Assembly: GCA_035295125.1 (NCBI GenBank)
Contig: DATGJP010000112.1
Span: 62,001 to 126,000, forward strand
Direction of reading: 5' to 3'
DNA from: JAICMB01 sp035295125
GTDB taxonomy: Bacteria > Acidobacteriota > Terriglobia > Bryobacterales > Bryobacteraceae
Length of the DNA: 64,000 nucleotides
In this document: positions 1 through 8,444 of the stretch, in pieces
Layout: every line of letters starts with the position of its first letter
Numbering within the stretch: the first letter of the stretch is position 1
Made by a program: the position numbers and the translations under genes
The notes under the pieces: model-generated
What the model saw: only the letters and a program-made list of their open reading frames with translations
What the model was told of the DNA's origin: nothing
Database searches by the model: none

Positions 1-158
1 TGTCATAACAAAGGTGGAACGCGTGGCGCGCGAGTAATCCTCGCCTTCGCTTGAACCGCGGCACATCTGGAGTGCCATTCCCAGACGACGTAGCCGTGCC
101 TGCTCCCCGCCAGATTGTCCCCTTTTCTTAGAACTGCCGCAATCATCGGAAGGTGATT

Positions 159-737
159 ATGAAACGACTCCTTTATCTTCTCTGCTTTCTCATACTCGGC
201 GCCCAGATAGCCACCGCCCAGAACAAGGGCGCTGCGAGCCAAACCAGTGCACCGAAAAAACCCGCCACGCTTTCAGCGCAGGTTCAACGCGGACGTGAAT
301 TATTCGCACACTCGACAAAAGGAACGGCGTGCGGATCGTGCCACGTGCTCTCCGACGTGGGAACCGCCGTTGGCCCCGACCTGACGAAACTCGCTTCCGC
401 CGTGGGTCCACGGGGACTTGCGATGGCGATTCAAATGAACATGACCGCCTACGTTCAGGAGGTCAAGACCGCCACAACGACATTCCCTGGCCTCGAAAAA
501 CAGCGGCAGGGCGATGAGATCGAAGTTTGGGACTTGAGCCAGACACCCGCCGTACTGCGGAAATTCACAACAAAAGAGATCGTCTCCATGAAGGTGAATC
601 CCACACTTTGGAAGCATCCGCCGGCCGAAGCGGGTTATACGTCTCAGGAGCTGGCGGATGTCGTTGGGTTTATTCGCTGGGCCTCCACGGGCACTCAGAA
701 AGAAATTAAACCGGACGAAGTCGAAACCAGCCAGTAA
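159..737 (+). CDS. Secreted single-haem c-type cytochrome
   Basis: Probable periplasmic electron carrier. A signal peptide covers about residues 1-20 and ends near ATAQ. One CxxCH haem site (CGSCH) lies about residue 60, followed by a VGPDL stretch typical of small cytochrome c domains. The C-terminal half has a second helical part ending in an acidic tail. Only one CxxCH is seen, so it is mono-haem. The ATG at 159 is preferred over the in-frame GTG at 153 because GGAAGG at 148-153 sits 5 bases upstream. The gene converges on transketolase with only a few bases between stops. Its redox partner cannot be told from the context. Confidence 0.85.
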   Translation: MKRLLYLLCFLILGAQIATAQNKGAASQTSAPKKPATLSAQVQRGRELFAHSTKGTACGSCHVLSDVGTAVGPDLTKLASAVGPRGLAMAIQMNMTAYVQEVKTATTTFPGLEKQRQGDEIEVWDLSQTPAVLRKFTTKEIVSMKVNPTLWKHPPAEAGYTSQELADVVGFIRWASTGTQKEIKPDEVETSQ

Positions 738-743
738 CCCGGT

Positions 744-2828
744 CTACCTCGTTACCTGATCCGCTTCGGCGGTGCGACCGAGAATGTGTAGCGCCATAGC
801 GGTAACGTGCTCCGGCGTGAAACCCAGTTGCTCCAACACGACTTCGCCGGGAGCCGATGCGCCGTAACGATTGAGGCCGATTACGTAGCCCTCGTCGCCG
901 ACCCACTCGTGCCATCCCAAGGGCGATCCCGCCTCGACGGAAACACGCTTCCTGACTCCCTTCGGCAGCACGCTTTCGCGATAAGCATCATCCTGGGCCG
1001 AGAACAGGTTCCAGCTCGGCATGCTCACGACGCGCGCTTTCACCCCGTAGCTTTTCAGTTTCTCCTGAGCTTTGACACAAAGGCTCACTTCCGAGCCAGT
1101 CCCGATAAGAATCACATCCGGCGAACTGCCTTCGGCTTCCGAAAGGATGTATGCGCCCCGTGTGACACCCGGTTCCTTGGCATTCGACCGATCGAGATGA
1201 GGCACATTTTGACGGGTCAGCGCGAGCAGGGTTGGACCGTCGTGCTGCACCGCATACGCCCAGGCTTCGGCGGTCTCATTCGGATCAGCGGGACGAATTA
1301 CCGTCAGGCCCGGTATCGCTCGCAGGCCGGCAATCTGCTCGATCGGCTCGTGCGTGGGGCCGTCCTCCCCCACCGCAATGCTGTCGTGGGTGAACACGTA
1401 AACCACTCGCAGACCGCTCAGCGCGCCGAGCCGTATCGAAGGCTTCATGTAATCGGAAAAGACCATGAAGGTCGCGCTGAATGGCATCAAACCGCCGTGA
1501 GCGGCCATTCCATTTACCGCCGCGCCCATGGCATGCTCACGAACCCCGAACGCGACATTGCGACCGGCGTAACTCCAACTGCCACCAACGGCTCCTGCCG
1601 TCCCCGCACCGCCAAACTCATCCGGCTGAAAGTCACCCATCCCTTTCAACGCAGTATTCGTCGATGGATTCAGATCCGCGGAACCTCCCATGATGTTCGG
1701 AATGTGCTTCGCCAGGGCGTTCAGAACCTCGCCACCGGCCACGCGCGTCGCGATGGCTTTGTCCGCCGGCTTCCATTTCGGCAGATCGGCAGCCCAATCC
1801 GCGGGCAGCTTTCCGCTCATGATGAGTTCGAATTCGGCAGCTTCCTTCGGGAATTCGTGGCGGTACGCCTCCAGGCGCTTCTCCCAGTCACTCTGGACGT
1901 CCCTGCCCCGGTTGACAGCCTGGCGGAAAAAGTCGACCGCGTCGGTTGGAATATAAAACTTCTCGGTGGTCGGCCAACCGAGAGCCTTTTTCGCGGCCTG
2001 CAGTTCCTCCTCGCCGAGGGGGCTTCCGTGAGCGGAGAAAGTATCCTGCTTCTTGGGGCTTCCAAAACCGATATGCGTTCGCACCAGAATCAACGACGGC
2101 CGCGACAGTTCCGCCTGCGCTTCCTGGATGGCTCTTGCGACATCCTCGGTGTCGTTTCCATCGAGCACGGTGCGCGTATGCCAGCCATAGGCATCAAACC
2201 GACGCGCCACATCCTCGGTGAATATAAGGCCGGTGGCGCCGGCCAGTGAGATATGGTTCTGGTCGTAAAGGTAGATGATCTTTCCGAGACGAAGGTGGCC
2301 GGCAAGGGAAGCGGCTTCCTGAGTGACTCCTTCCATTAAATCCCCGTCGCCGCAGATCGAATAGGTGTGGTGATCGACAATCTGGTGACCCGGGCGGTTA
2401 TAACGGGCCGCCAGCCACGCCTCCGCGATTGCCATTCCGACACCGTTGCCAAAACCTTGGCCAAGCGGTCCCGTCGCAACCTCCACTCCGGGCGTGTGGC
2501 CGCGTTCGGGGTGGCCCGGCGTCATACTTCCCCATTGCCGAAAACGCTTGAGTTCCTCGAGGGGCAGGTCGTAGCCGGTCAAGTGAAGCAGGCTATATAG
2601 CAGCGTCGACCCATGGCCGGCCGACAAAACAAAACGGTCGCGGTCGAACCATTTCGGATCGCGCGGATTATGCTTCAAGAAGCGCGTCCAAAGCGTGTAC
2701 GCCATGGCGGCGGCGCCCATCGGCATACCGGGATGTCCTGAGTTCGCATTTTGTACCGCGTCGGCGGACAGAATACGGATCGTATTGATGCACAAGTCTT
2801 CCAGCGTCCGAGTATCTAGAGTAGGCAA
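744..2828 (-). CDS. tkt: Transketolase
   Basis: Transfers two-carbon ketol units between sugar phosphates in the pentose phosphate pathway, using thiamine diphosphate. At 694 residues it is full length for the family. The N-terminal part has the NSGHPG and AGHGS motifs, the TPP/Mg site reads GDGDLMEG, and the pyrimidine-domain segment has the FGVREHAM motif with the catalytic Glu. The start is TTG at 2828. AAAGGA at 2842-2837 lies 8 bases upstream and no in-frame ATG fits better. It stands alone on the minus strand. Confidence 0.97.
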   Translation of the reverse strand: MPTLDTRTLEDLCINTIRILSADAVQNANSGHPGMPMGAAAMAYTLWTRFLKHNPRDPKWFDRDRFVLSAGHGSTLLYSLLHLTGYDLPLEELKRFRQWGSMTPGHPERGHTPGVEVATGPLGQGFGNGVGMAIAEAWLAARYNRPGHQIVDHHTYSICGDGDLMEGVTQEAASLAGHLRLGKIIYLYDQNHISLAGATGLIFTEDVARRFDAYGWHTRTVLDGNDTEDVARAIQEAQAELSRPSLILVRTHIGFGSPKKQDTFSAHGSPLGEEELQAAKKALGWPTTEKFYIPTDAVDFFRQAVNRGRDVQSDWEKRLEAYRHEFPKEAAEFELIMSGKLPADWAADLPKWKPADKAIATRVAGGEVLNALAKHIPNIMGGSADLNPSTNTALKGMGDFQPDEFGGAGTAGAVGGSWSYAGRNVAFGVREHAMGAAVNGMAAHGGLMPFSATFMVFSDYMKPSIRLGALSGLRVVYVFTHDSIAVGEDGPTHEPIEQIAGLRAIPGLTVIRPADPNETAEAWAYAVQHDGPTLLALTRQNVPHLDRSNAKEPGVTRGAYILSEAEGSSPDVILIGTGSEVSLCVKAQEKLKSYGVKARVVSMPSWNLFSAQDDAYRESVLPKGVRKRVSVEAGSPLGWHEWVGDEGYVIGLNRYGASAPGEVVLEQLGFTPEHVTAMALHILGRTAEADQVTR

Positions 2829-3057
2829 ATGAAGTTTCCTTTCACGCAGTAATCAGGGTAGCTGATCCGGATGATGATTCGGGTTTGGGTAGTCGCGATA
2901 ACTCCAGCGGGGTCGACTGCTCCGCCCTTGCCGCCGGTGAGTAACATTGGCACCGCTGAGAGTGTAACCGTCGCAACAATAAAAGTTAGTTGTTATATTG
3001 TGTCGCGAAAAACGTCAGATAGTGTCGAATTAGTAATTTCTTAAGAAACCCGCTAAG
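2829..3057. promoter_or_regulatory. Divergent intergenic region with a 12-bp palindrome
   Basis: This AT-rich spacer separates transketolase (minus) from the small basic protein (plus), so it must hold both promoters. A perfect palindrome TTTCTTAAGAAA lies at 3037-3048, just before the start at 3058, and could be an operator. No convincing -35/-10 pair was picked out. Confidence 0.35.
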
Positions 3058-3420
3058 ATGACTTATAACATGCCACAGCACTCCGGATCGCTTTCCAAGG
3101 AAGTACTTGAAGCTGCGCTGGAAGGATTAGAAACGCAGCGGGCCCGAATCGAAGAGCACATTGCGGAGGTCCGTTCTCTGCTTGGCGTGCGGCGGCGGGG
3201 GCGTCCGCCAAAGTCTCACTCCGCGGATCAGGATCAAGCTGCAACAAAGAGCTCGGGACGATCACGACGCGCCCGCCTCAGTCCGGAGGGACGCGCCAAG
3301 ATTATCGCCGCGCTGAAGAAGAGATGGGCGGCGGCGAAGGCAGGTCAGGCCGCACGGCCCGGCGCCACAAAGAGATCGCGAAAGGCAACCAAAAAAGCAG
3401 CCGCAAGTTCAGGCGAGTAA
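3058..3420 (+). CDS. Small basic AT-hook-like protein
   Basis: A 120-residue, strongly basic protein of unknown function that probably binds nucleic acid. Residues about 14-45 form an amphipathic helix or coiled coil. A GRPPK AT-hook-like motif follows near residue 48. An LSPEGRAKI...KKRWAAAK segment, a short basic motif seen in various bacterial DNA-associated proteins, lies near residues 74-95, and the tail is Lys/Arg/Ala-rich, histone-like. An ATG at 3070 is an alternative start, and neither has a good ribosome site. A 12-bp palindrome lies just upstream. The DNA-binding role is inference from composition and motif. Confidence 0.7.
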   Translation: MTYNMPQHSGSLSKEVLEAALEGLETQRARIEEHIAEVRSLLGVRRRGRPPKSHSADQDQAATKSSGRSRRARLSPEGRAKIIAALKKRWAAAKAGQAARPGATKRSRKATKKAAASSGE

Positions 3421-3619
3421 TCTGACTCACACGATTGTCTCCCTGTTTGTTTCTAAGTGAGACCCTGTAACCTCGGTGTATCCTTCGTATCGGCTTCAAA
3501 TCCACTGAAAACGCGCCGGACTCAATCACTTTTCAGCGGTAACGGCAATTTGACGTGTGAACCAACTAGGGCACCCTCGAAATTCCTCGTCGAGTGTGAT
3601 ATGTTACGCCATACTTGCC

Positions 3620-4936
3620 ATGCCCCGCCCTTCGTCCCTCATACTATCCATGCTCGTGCTATGTCCGGCAGCCTGGAGCTTCGAGGACTCTGACGGCATC
3701 TTGAGCCGCTTCCTCGATCGGATGGCCGGCGAGCTAAAGCAATTACCGGACTACGTCTGCGCGCAAGAAATTGAACGTTTCAGCAGGCAAGGCAGCGAGA
3801 ATCCCTGGAATCGCATTGACTCGCTGCGGCTTGAGGTTGCAATGTCGGGGAATAAGGAACTGTATAGCTTGCCGGGTGACCGCCGATTCACCGAGCGCCC
3901 TCTCCGGGCGTTTATCGGACGCGGCAGCATCGGGACGGGGCAGCTAGGCCTCTTAGCCCAACACGTTTTTCTGACGTCGACCGGACAATTTACCGATCGC
4001 GGCGAATCCGATCTCAAAGGGCGACGCGTTCGCGAATTTGGGTTTGACGTCCCGGCTGAACGCAGTAGTTACCGGTTGAGCTTCGGCAACTCGGAATCCG
4101 CCGTGGCCTTCCAGGGCTCGTTCTTTATTGACCCGGAGACACTGGACCTGGTTCGACTGGACGTCCAGGCTTACGATATTCCTGAAAGCCTTGCCATCGT
4201 GGAAGCGAACACGTCACTGGACTATGCGCGCATGGTGGTCGACGGCAATAATATGACGCTGCCCATTCAAGCATCGTTGACCGTTACTGCCACCGATGGG
4301 CGGGAAGATTTGAATCGGACCGTTTTGAGTGGCTGCCGTCATTATCAGACCGAATCAACGATCGCTTTCGACACCAGCTCCGCCGGTGCCGGCGATGCGG
4401 AGCGCGCTTTGCCTGTGCCTTCGGTAGTTCCCCAAGCGCTGTCCAAACCTTCTGCTCTGCCCGGCGGCACACTACTCGATCTGACGCTCGACACCAACCT
4501 CGATCCCAGCACGGTGGCCGTTGGCGACACCGTTACGGCCAGCATTGCCCATGCCATCCGGGATGTCCTCGGGAACGTCATTCCTCAGGGGACTCCCGTC
4601 ACCGGACACGTTGTTCGACTGGAAAAGGCCACGATGCCCTTTGCAATGTACTCGGTTGGATTGGAGTTTCAGGCCCTCAAGCATCCCGGCGGGACAATAC
4701 CGTTCGATGCCACGATGATCGAAGCTGGCCCTGCGGCGGGACTGCTCCGCCAGGAAAAGAGCCTTGACCCGACTTTTACACGTAATCGTGGTGCTCACAT
4801 CGATGTCCTGGTGCGGGAGGTCCAGCGCGGACAGGGCATCCTGATGTGGGACGCCCGCAAAGGTACGATTCCGCACGGTTTAAGGATGAAGTGGCGGGTT
4901 CTCGAGGTCCCTGCCTCAACCGGTGGGAACAAGTAG
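3620..4936 (+). CDS. Secreted hypothetical protein
   Basis: I do not recognise a named family. The ATG at 3620 gives a clean signal peptide (hydrophobic LILSMLVL, cleavage near AWS-FE), whereas the open frame from GTG 3557 adds 21 residues with no leader character. The mature protein begins with a helical DRMAGELKQLPDYVCAQ segment resembling the start of several acidobacterial secreted proteins. The middle is beta-rich. The C-terminal third has a VAVGDTVTA...IPQGTPVTGHV pattern like small beta-barrel domains of envelope proteins. It probably acts in the periplasm or on the surface. The gene precedes the DUF4342 gene by 38 bases on the same strand. Confidence 0.7.
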   Translation: MPRPSSLILSMLVLCPAAWSFEDSDGILSRFLDRMAGELKQLPDYVCAQEIERFSRQGSENPWNRIDSLRLEVAMSGNKELYSLPGDRRFTERPLRAFIGRGSIGTGQLGLLAQHVFLTSTGQFTDRGESDLKGRRVREFGFDVPAERSSYRLSFGNSESAVAFQGSFFIDPETLDLVRLDVQAYDIPESLAIVEANTSLDYARMVVDGNNMTLPIQASLTVTATDGREDLNRTVLSGCRHYQTESTIAFDTSSAGAGDAERALPVPSVVPQALSKPSALPGGTLLDLTLDTNLDPSTVAVGDTVTASIAHAIRDVLGNVIPQGTPVTGHVVRLEKATMPFAMYSVGLEFQALKHPGGTIPFDATMIEAGPAAGLLRQEKSLDPTFTRNRGAHIDVLVREVQRGQGILMWDARKGTIPHGLRMKWRVLEVPASTGGNK

Positions 4937-4974
4937 GCCTATGATTTCCGTATTATCGATACGGAGAATATGCA

Positions 4975-5268
4975 ATGGCATTCCAGGATTTCGTAGAAGA
5001 AGTACAAGTTCTTGGCCGCGACCTGGTAGACAAGGTCAAGGCGTTGATTCACGAGGGCAACGTACGAAGGATCATCGTTAAGGATGAGCGCGGCAACACC
5101 TTCGTGGAGATTCCCGTGACTGTGGCGGCCGTTGGCGCCGTCGCCGCACCGCTTTTGGCTGCATTAGGCGCGATTTCTGCCTTGGTGGCCAAATTCAGCA
5201 TCGTGGTGGTGAGATCGGAGCCGAAACCCGAGCCGGCGGCAACGGCCGCGGCGCCCCCAAACCCATAG
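4975..5268 (+). CDS. DUF4342 family protein
   Basis: A 97-residue protein matching the DUF4342 pattern: an N-terminal helical segment with DLVDKVKALIHEGNVRRI, a short beta strand (VEIPVTV), then a hydrophobic Ala/Val/Leu stretch of about 30 residues that could be membrane-inserted, and a Pro/Ala/Glu tail. The function of the family is unknown. GGAG at 4963-4966 lies 8 bases before the ATG. It follows the secreted hypothetical gene closely and may be co-transcribed with it. Confidence 0.8.
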   Translation: MAFQDFVEEVQVLGRDLVDKVKALIHEGNVRRIIVKDERGNTFVEIPVTVAAVGAVAAPLLAALGAISALVAKFSIVVVRSEPKPEPAATAAAPPNP

Positions 5269-5294
5269 ACCGACCCTTTAGCGCATTTTGGAGC

Positions 5295-5520
5295 ATGTGT
5301 AAGGGTGAGGCAGCCGGTTTCGCCTGTTTTCGGAGAGGACGGTCCCCCTGTGCCTGTCGTGATGGACGCCGCTCCACAAAACGGATGAAAACAATGGTGG
5401 AGCAGGCGGTTTCACAGGCTGAATGCCTGCTCCACCCTTCCGCAGCCTGCCGCACCTGCAGTTTTCGACCCGCATCAGGTCTGAAACCCGCCTCTTCCAC
5501 TTCGAAACACCTCAACGGGC
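5295..5520. repeat. Dispersed hairpin repeat, copy A
   Basis: This intergenic element belongs to the family described in the findings. It holds a TGTGTAAGGGTGAGGCAG entry and an 11-bp inverted repeat, GTGGAGCAGGC (5397-5407) with GCCTGCTCCAC (5425-5435). After CCACCCTTCCGC comes a TGAAACCCGCC...CCACTTC module shared with copy D near 30.8 kb. It lies between the DUF4342 gene and the TonB operon leader. Confidence 0.75.
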
Positions 5521-5539
5521 ACGGCATCCAAAGGATGAG

Positions 5540-5769
5540 GGGCCTTGGTCACACCGGGCGGCATATGACTCCAATGCTGTCCCACTTTCCTCTATAGGCC
5601 GGCCTCCGGCCAACCGATAACAGGTTGGAGCGGCAGCGATGCTCATCCTGCCCGAGTACCGTGGCGCCCTACCACGGTCCGCTAACCTGCAAAATTCGAC
5701 TCGTGTGGCATCTTTGCGCCCTAGGCAGTGTTGTGGGCTTTTGCAGGTGGCTGGTTCAGGGGGAAAACA
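5540..5769 (+). promoter_or_regulatory. Structured 5' leader of the TonB-YfiR-kinase operon
   Basis: Three nested or sequential inverted repeats precede the operon. They are CCAACC/GGTTGG at 5610-5628, ACCGTGG/CCACGGT at 5658-5678, and a perfect 10-bp pair ACCTGCAAAA (5685-5694) with TTTTGCAGGT (5739-5748) enclosing 44 bases. The last closes 9 bases before the ribosome site AGGGGGA at 5758-5764. The hallmarks of class I c-di-GMP (GEMM) and cobalamin riboswitches were looked for and not seen. The RNA class is unknown. Confidence 0.45.
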
Positions 5770-7848
5770 GTGTCGATCCCGGGGCGGACACTCCTGGTGT
5801 GTGCGGAGGCCCGCAATACCTCTTTTCAAGCGCGGTGCATTCAATCTGCGCGCATTGCCACTTTAGTCATTACCTCAATCTTGGTCTTGTACGCTGACGA
5901 CGGTGCAGGCAAATCGTCGCTCGCTTCGGTCAGCCTCGAGGATCTGATGAACGTCCAGATCACGTCGGCTTCAAAGAAGGAGCAGAAGCTTTCTCGTGTC
6001 GCCGCTGCGGTCTACGTCATCACCCGCCAGGAAATTCAACGCTCCGGCGCGACCACGATTCCCGAATTGCTCCGCATGGTGCCCGGCCTCAACGTGGCGC
6101 AAGTGGATTCTAACAAATGGGCCGTCAGCGCCCGTGGCTTCAACGGCCGCTTTTCGAACGACCTGCTTGTACTCGTCGACGGTCGCAGTGTCTACTCCCC
6201 ATTGTGGTCCGGAATCTACTGGGATCAACTCGACACCATGCTGGAGAACATCGAACGCATCGAAGTAATTCGTGGTCCCGGAGCGTCGGTATGGGGCGCT
6301 AACGCCGTTAATGGCGTCATCAATATCATCACGAAGAGCGCCGGCGAGACTCAGGGCGCGGAAGTGATTGCCGGCGGCGGTTCCCCTGGAGAAGCGTACG
6401 GAGCCGCACGGTATGGCGCAAAAATCGGCCAACGGGGATATTACCGGTTTCATCTCAAGGACTACAATGAGGGCGATTTCACGACGTCGGACAGCCGTCA
6501 TCGAGGAGACGACGGTTGGGGGATGTTAAATGCAGGTTTCCGTACCGATCTGAACCTGTCCAAGGACTCGAATTTGACGGTTCAAGGCGATTTCTTCCAT
6601 GGGCGATGGAACGAAGGCTGGCTCGCCCCCTTATTGACGAGTCCTTATGAGGAAGAATATGGCTCCACTTCGACTACTGGCGGCGACGCGATGGCCACCT
6701 ACTCCCGGCGAATCGGCGAAACCGCCGAAATCCGCGCGCGCGCCTATTTTGACGGGTTCGATCGGCGCGAAGGCTTTGCAGACGAGTCCAGCCGTTCGGT
6801 GAACTTTGAGTTTCAAAATCATTTCACTCGGGGCCGTCACGAGGTGGTCTGGGGGCTTGGCTATCGCCGGGATGTGGAAAACGAAAAGAGCGACGTGTTC
6901 GTACGGTGGACCCCGGAGTCACAAGCGTTCAATCTGATCAATCTCTTCGTTCAGGACGAGATTGCGCTGGTGAACGACAAGCTTTACTTCACGCTGGGCA
7001 CCAAGTTTGAAAACGGAACCTATGCCGGCTGGATGGCTGAGCCGACCGCACGAATGCTATGGACGCCCAGCCATGTTCAATCCTTCTGGATTGCGGCTTC
7101 TCGCGCCATGCGAACTCCATCGCGTTATGACCACGACCTTAGCCTGGATCTCTTCGCGACACCAACGCCCATGGGTCTGACATTAATGACCCACGTGCTT
7201 GGAAATCCTGACATCGAGCCTGAAGAGCTACACGCCTTCGAAGCGGGTTACCGGATGGAGTTTGATCCGCACGTCAGCCTCGATGTCGCGACGTTCTACA
7301 ACTTCTATCAACGGGAGATCGTTTTCGGCGAGCAGGGAATATCGATGTCCCTGACGCCTTTCCCTCACCTGGTGATGTCGGTTCAGCCTCAGAACGCGTT
7401 GACTGTAAAAACATTCGGAGCGGAAGCCGTGATTGGTTGGCAGCCGCTGAGCCGGTCGAAATGGAATGCCGGTTACTCCTGGCTCAACGGACAGTGCTTT
7501 TCGCGCGCCAACACTGCCGACCTTTCCGGTCTGAATGTGTGTAGCGCCATTTCAAGAAATCAGTTCTTCCTGCAACATTTCTTCGATGTTACGAAAAGCG
7601 TCACTTTCGACACGAATGTCCATTTCACGGGCGCCAGCACGCTGGCCTCTGCCGCCGAGCCGAATTACCTCATTCCCCAGTACTTTAATCTGGACGCCCG
7701 TCTCGGTTGGAAGCTGAAGAAACACGTTGAAATCAGCCTCGTAGGTCAAAACCTGCTCGGGCCGCATCGCGAGTTCCTGGCCGAGGCCTTCCTGCCCGGC
7801 ATGCTGGTTCCTCGCAGTGCGCACGCGCAAATCGCATGGAGTTTCTGA
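5770..7848 (+). CDS. TonB-dependent outer-membrane receptor
   Basis: A ligand-gated outer-membrane channel. A plug domain (about residues 50-180) carries the IERIEVIRGPGASVWG and AVNGVINIITK motifs, followed by a 22-strand-type barrel ending in an aromatic residue (QIAWSF). GTG at 5770 is preferred because AGGGGGA sits 5 bases upstream and leaves a usable leader (ATLVITSILVLY); the open frame itself begins at 5728. Short plug-barrel receptors of this type often sit next to YfiR proteins, as here, where the YfiR gene follows at once. The ligand is unknown. The structured leader suggests post-transcriptional control. Confidence 0.93.
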   Translation: MSIPGRTLLVCAEARNTSFQARCIQSARIATLVITSILVLYADDGAGKSSLASVSLEDLMNVQITSASKKEQKLSRVAAAVYVITRQEIQRSGATTIPELLRMVPGLNVAQVDSNKWAVSARGFNGRFSNDLLVLVDGRSVYSPLWSGIYWDQLDTMLENIERIEVIRGPGASVWGANAVNGVINIITKSAGETQGAEVIAGGGSPGEAYGAARYGAKIGQRGYYRFHLKDYNEGDFTTSDSRHRGDDGWGMLNAGFRTDLNLSKDSNLTVQGDFFHGRWNEGWLAPLLTSPYEEEYGSTSTTGGDAMATYSRRIGETAEIRARAYFDGFDRREGFADESSRSVNFEFQNHFTRGRHEVVWGLGYRRDVENEKSDVFVRWTPESQAFNLINLFVQDEIALVNDKLYFTLGTKFENGTYAGWMAEPTARMLWTPSHVQSFWIAASRAMRTPSRYDHDLSLDLFATPTPMGLTLMTHVLGNPDIEPEELHAFEAGYRMEFDPHVSLDVATFYNFYQREIVFGEQGISMSLTPFPHLVMSVQPQNALTVKTFGAEAVIGWQPLSRSKWNAGYSWLNGQCFSRANTADLSGLNVCSAISRNQFFLQHFFDVTKSVTFDTNVHFTGASTLASAAEPNYLIPQYFNLDARLGWKLKKHVEISLVGQNLLGPHREFLAEAFLPGMLVPRSAHAQIAWSF

Positions 7849-7883
7849 CGCCATCGTGGAGCACGCCTCGCCGGGTGAGCCGA

Positions 7884-8444
7884 ATGTTCAAAGTCGGCCG
7901 CCTCGCCGCGGTTTTGTCGCTTACATTATCCTTCTTCGCAGCGGCGCTTCCAGCAGATCGAGCTCCCCGCACGGCCGGAGAATACGAACTCAAAGCAGCG
8001 TTCCTCTATAATTTTGCGAACTTTGTGACCTGGCCGTCCGATGCATTTGCGCGGCCGGATGCCCCGTTCGTGATTGGCGTGGTGGGCGCGGACCCTTTCG
8101 GTCCAACCCTGGAACAGGTCCTCAACGGGCAGCGCTGGAACGGGCGGCCGATTGTTATCGAGCGGTTCAGCCGGCCGCAGGATATCCGCGCAGTTCACCT
8201 TCTTTACATCAGCGAATCGGAGAAAAGACGTTGGCCGGAGGTGCAAGCCGCGACCGGACCGGCTAGTGTTCTCACGGTTTCGGATATGCGGGATTTTTGC
8301 GCCCTCGGCGGCATGATTGAATTCATCCCGGAGCATAACAGGCTGGGGTTCAATATGAACATTGCAGCGGCCAGCCGTGCGCGCCTGACCGTCAGTTCCA
8401 AGCTGCTAAAGCTGGCAACAGCGGTGAGCCGCGCCGAACCATGA
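7884..8444 (+). CDS. YfiR family (DUF4154) periplasmic protein
   Basis: In Pseudomonas, YfiR is a periplasmic inhibitor of the diguanylate cyclase YfiN, which senses through a CHASE8 domain. This protein has a signal peptide (VLSLTLSFFAAALPA), the family start EYELKAAFLYNFANFVTWP, a central Rossmann-like part, and the FCALGGMIEF and LGFNMNIAAA segments near the end. ATG 7884 gives the best signal peptide. An in-frame ATG at 7836 overlaps the receptor stop by 13 bases and is possible. Its stop overlaps the kinase start (ATGA), so the two are translationally coupled. It probably gates the kinase sensor, which is inference from family and order. Confidence 0.9.
   Translation: MFKVGRLAAVLSLTLSFFAAALPADRAPRTAGEYELKAAFLYNFANFVTWPSDAFARPDAPFVIGVVGADPFGPTLEQVLNGQRWNGRPIVIERFSRPQDIRAVHLLYISESEKRRWPEVQAATGPASVLTVSDMRDFCALGGMIEFIPEHNRLGFNMNIAAASRARLTVSSKLLKLATAVSRAEP

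Noticed and set aside
807..2249. 480-residue + strand ORF
   Set aside because: It is antisense to transketolase, which has all the family motifs. The long open frame is a GC-rich shadow.
5540..5769. c-di-GMP-I (GEMM) or cobalamin riboswitch
   Set aside because: The conserved GACGCAAAGC/GNRA and B12-box parts were not found. Kept only as an unnamed structured leader.
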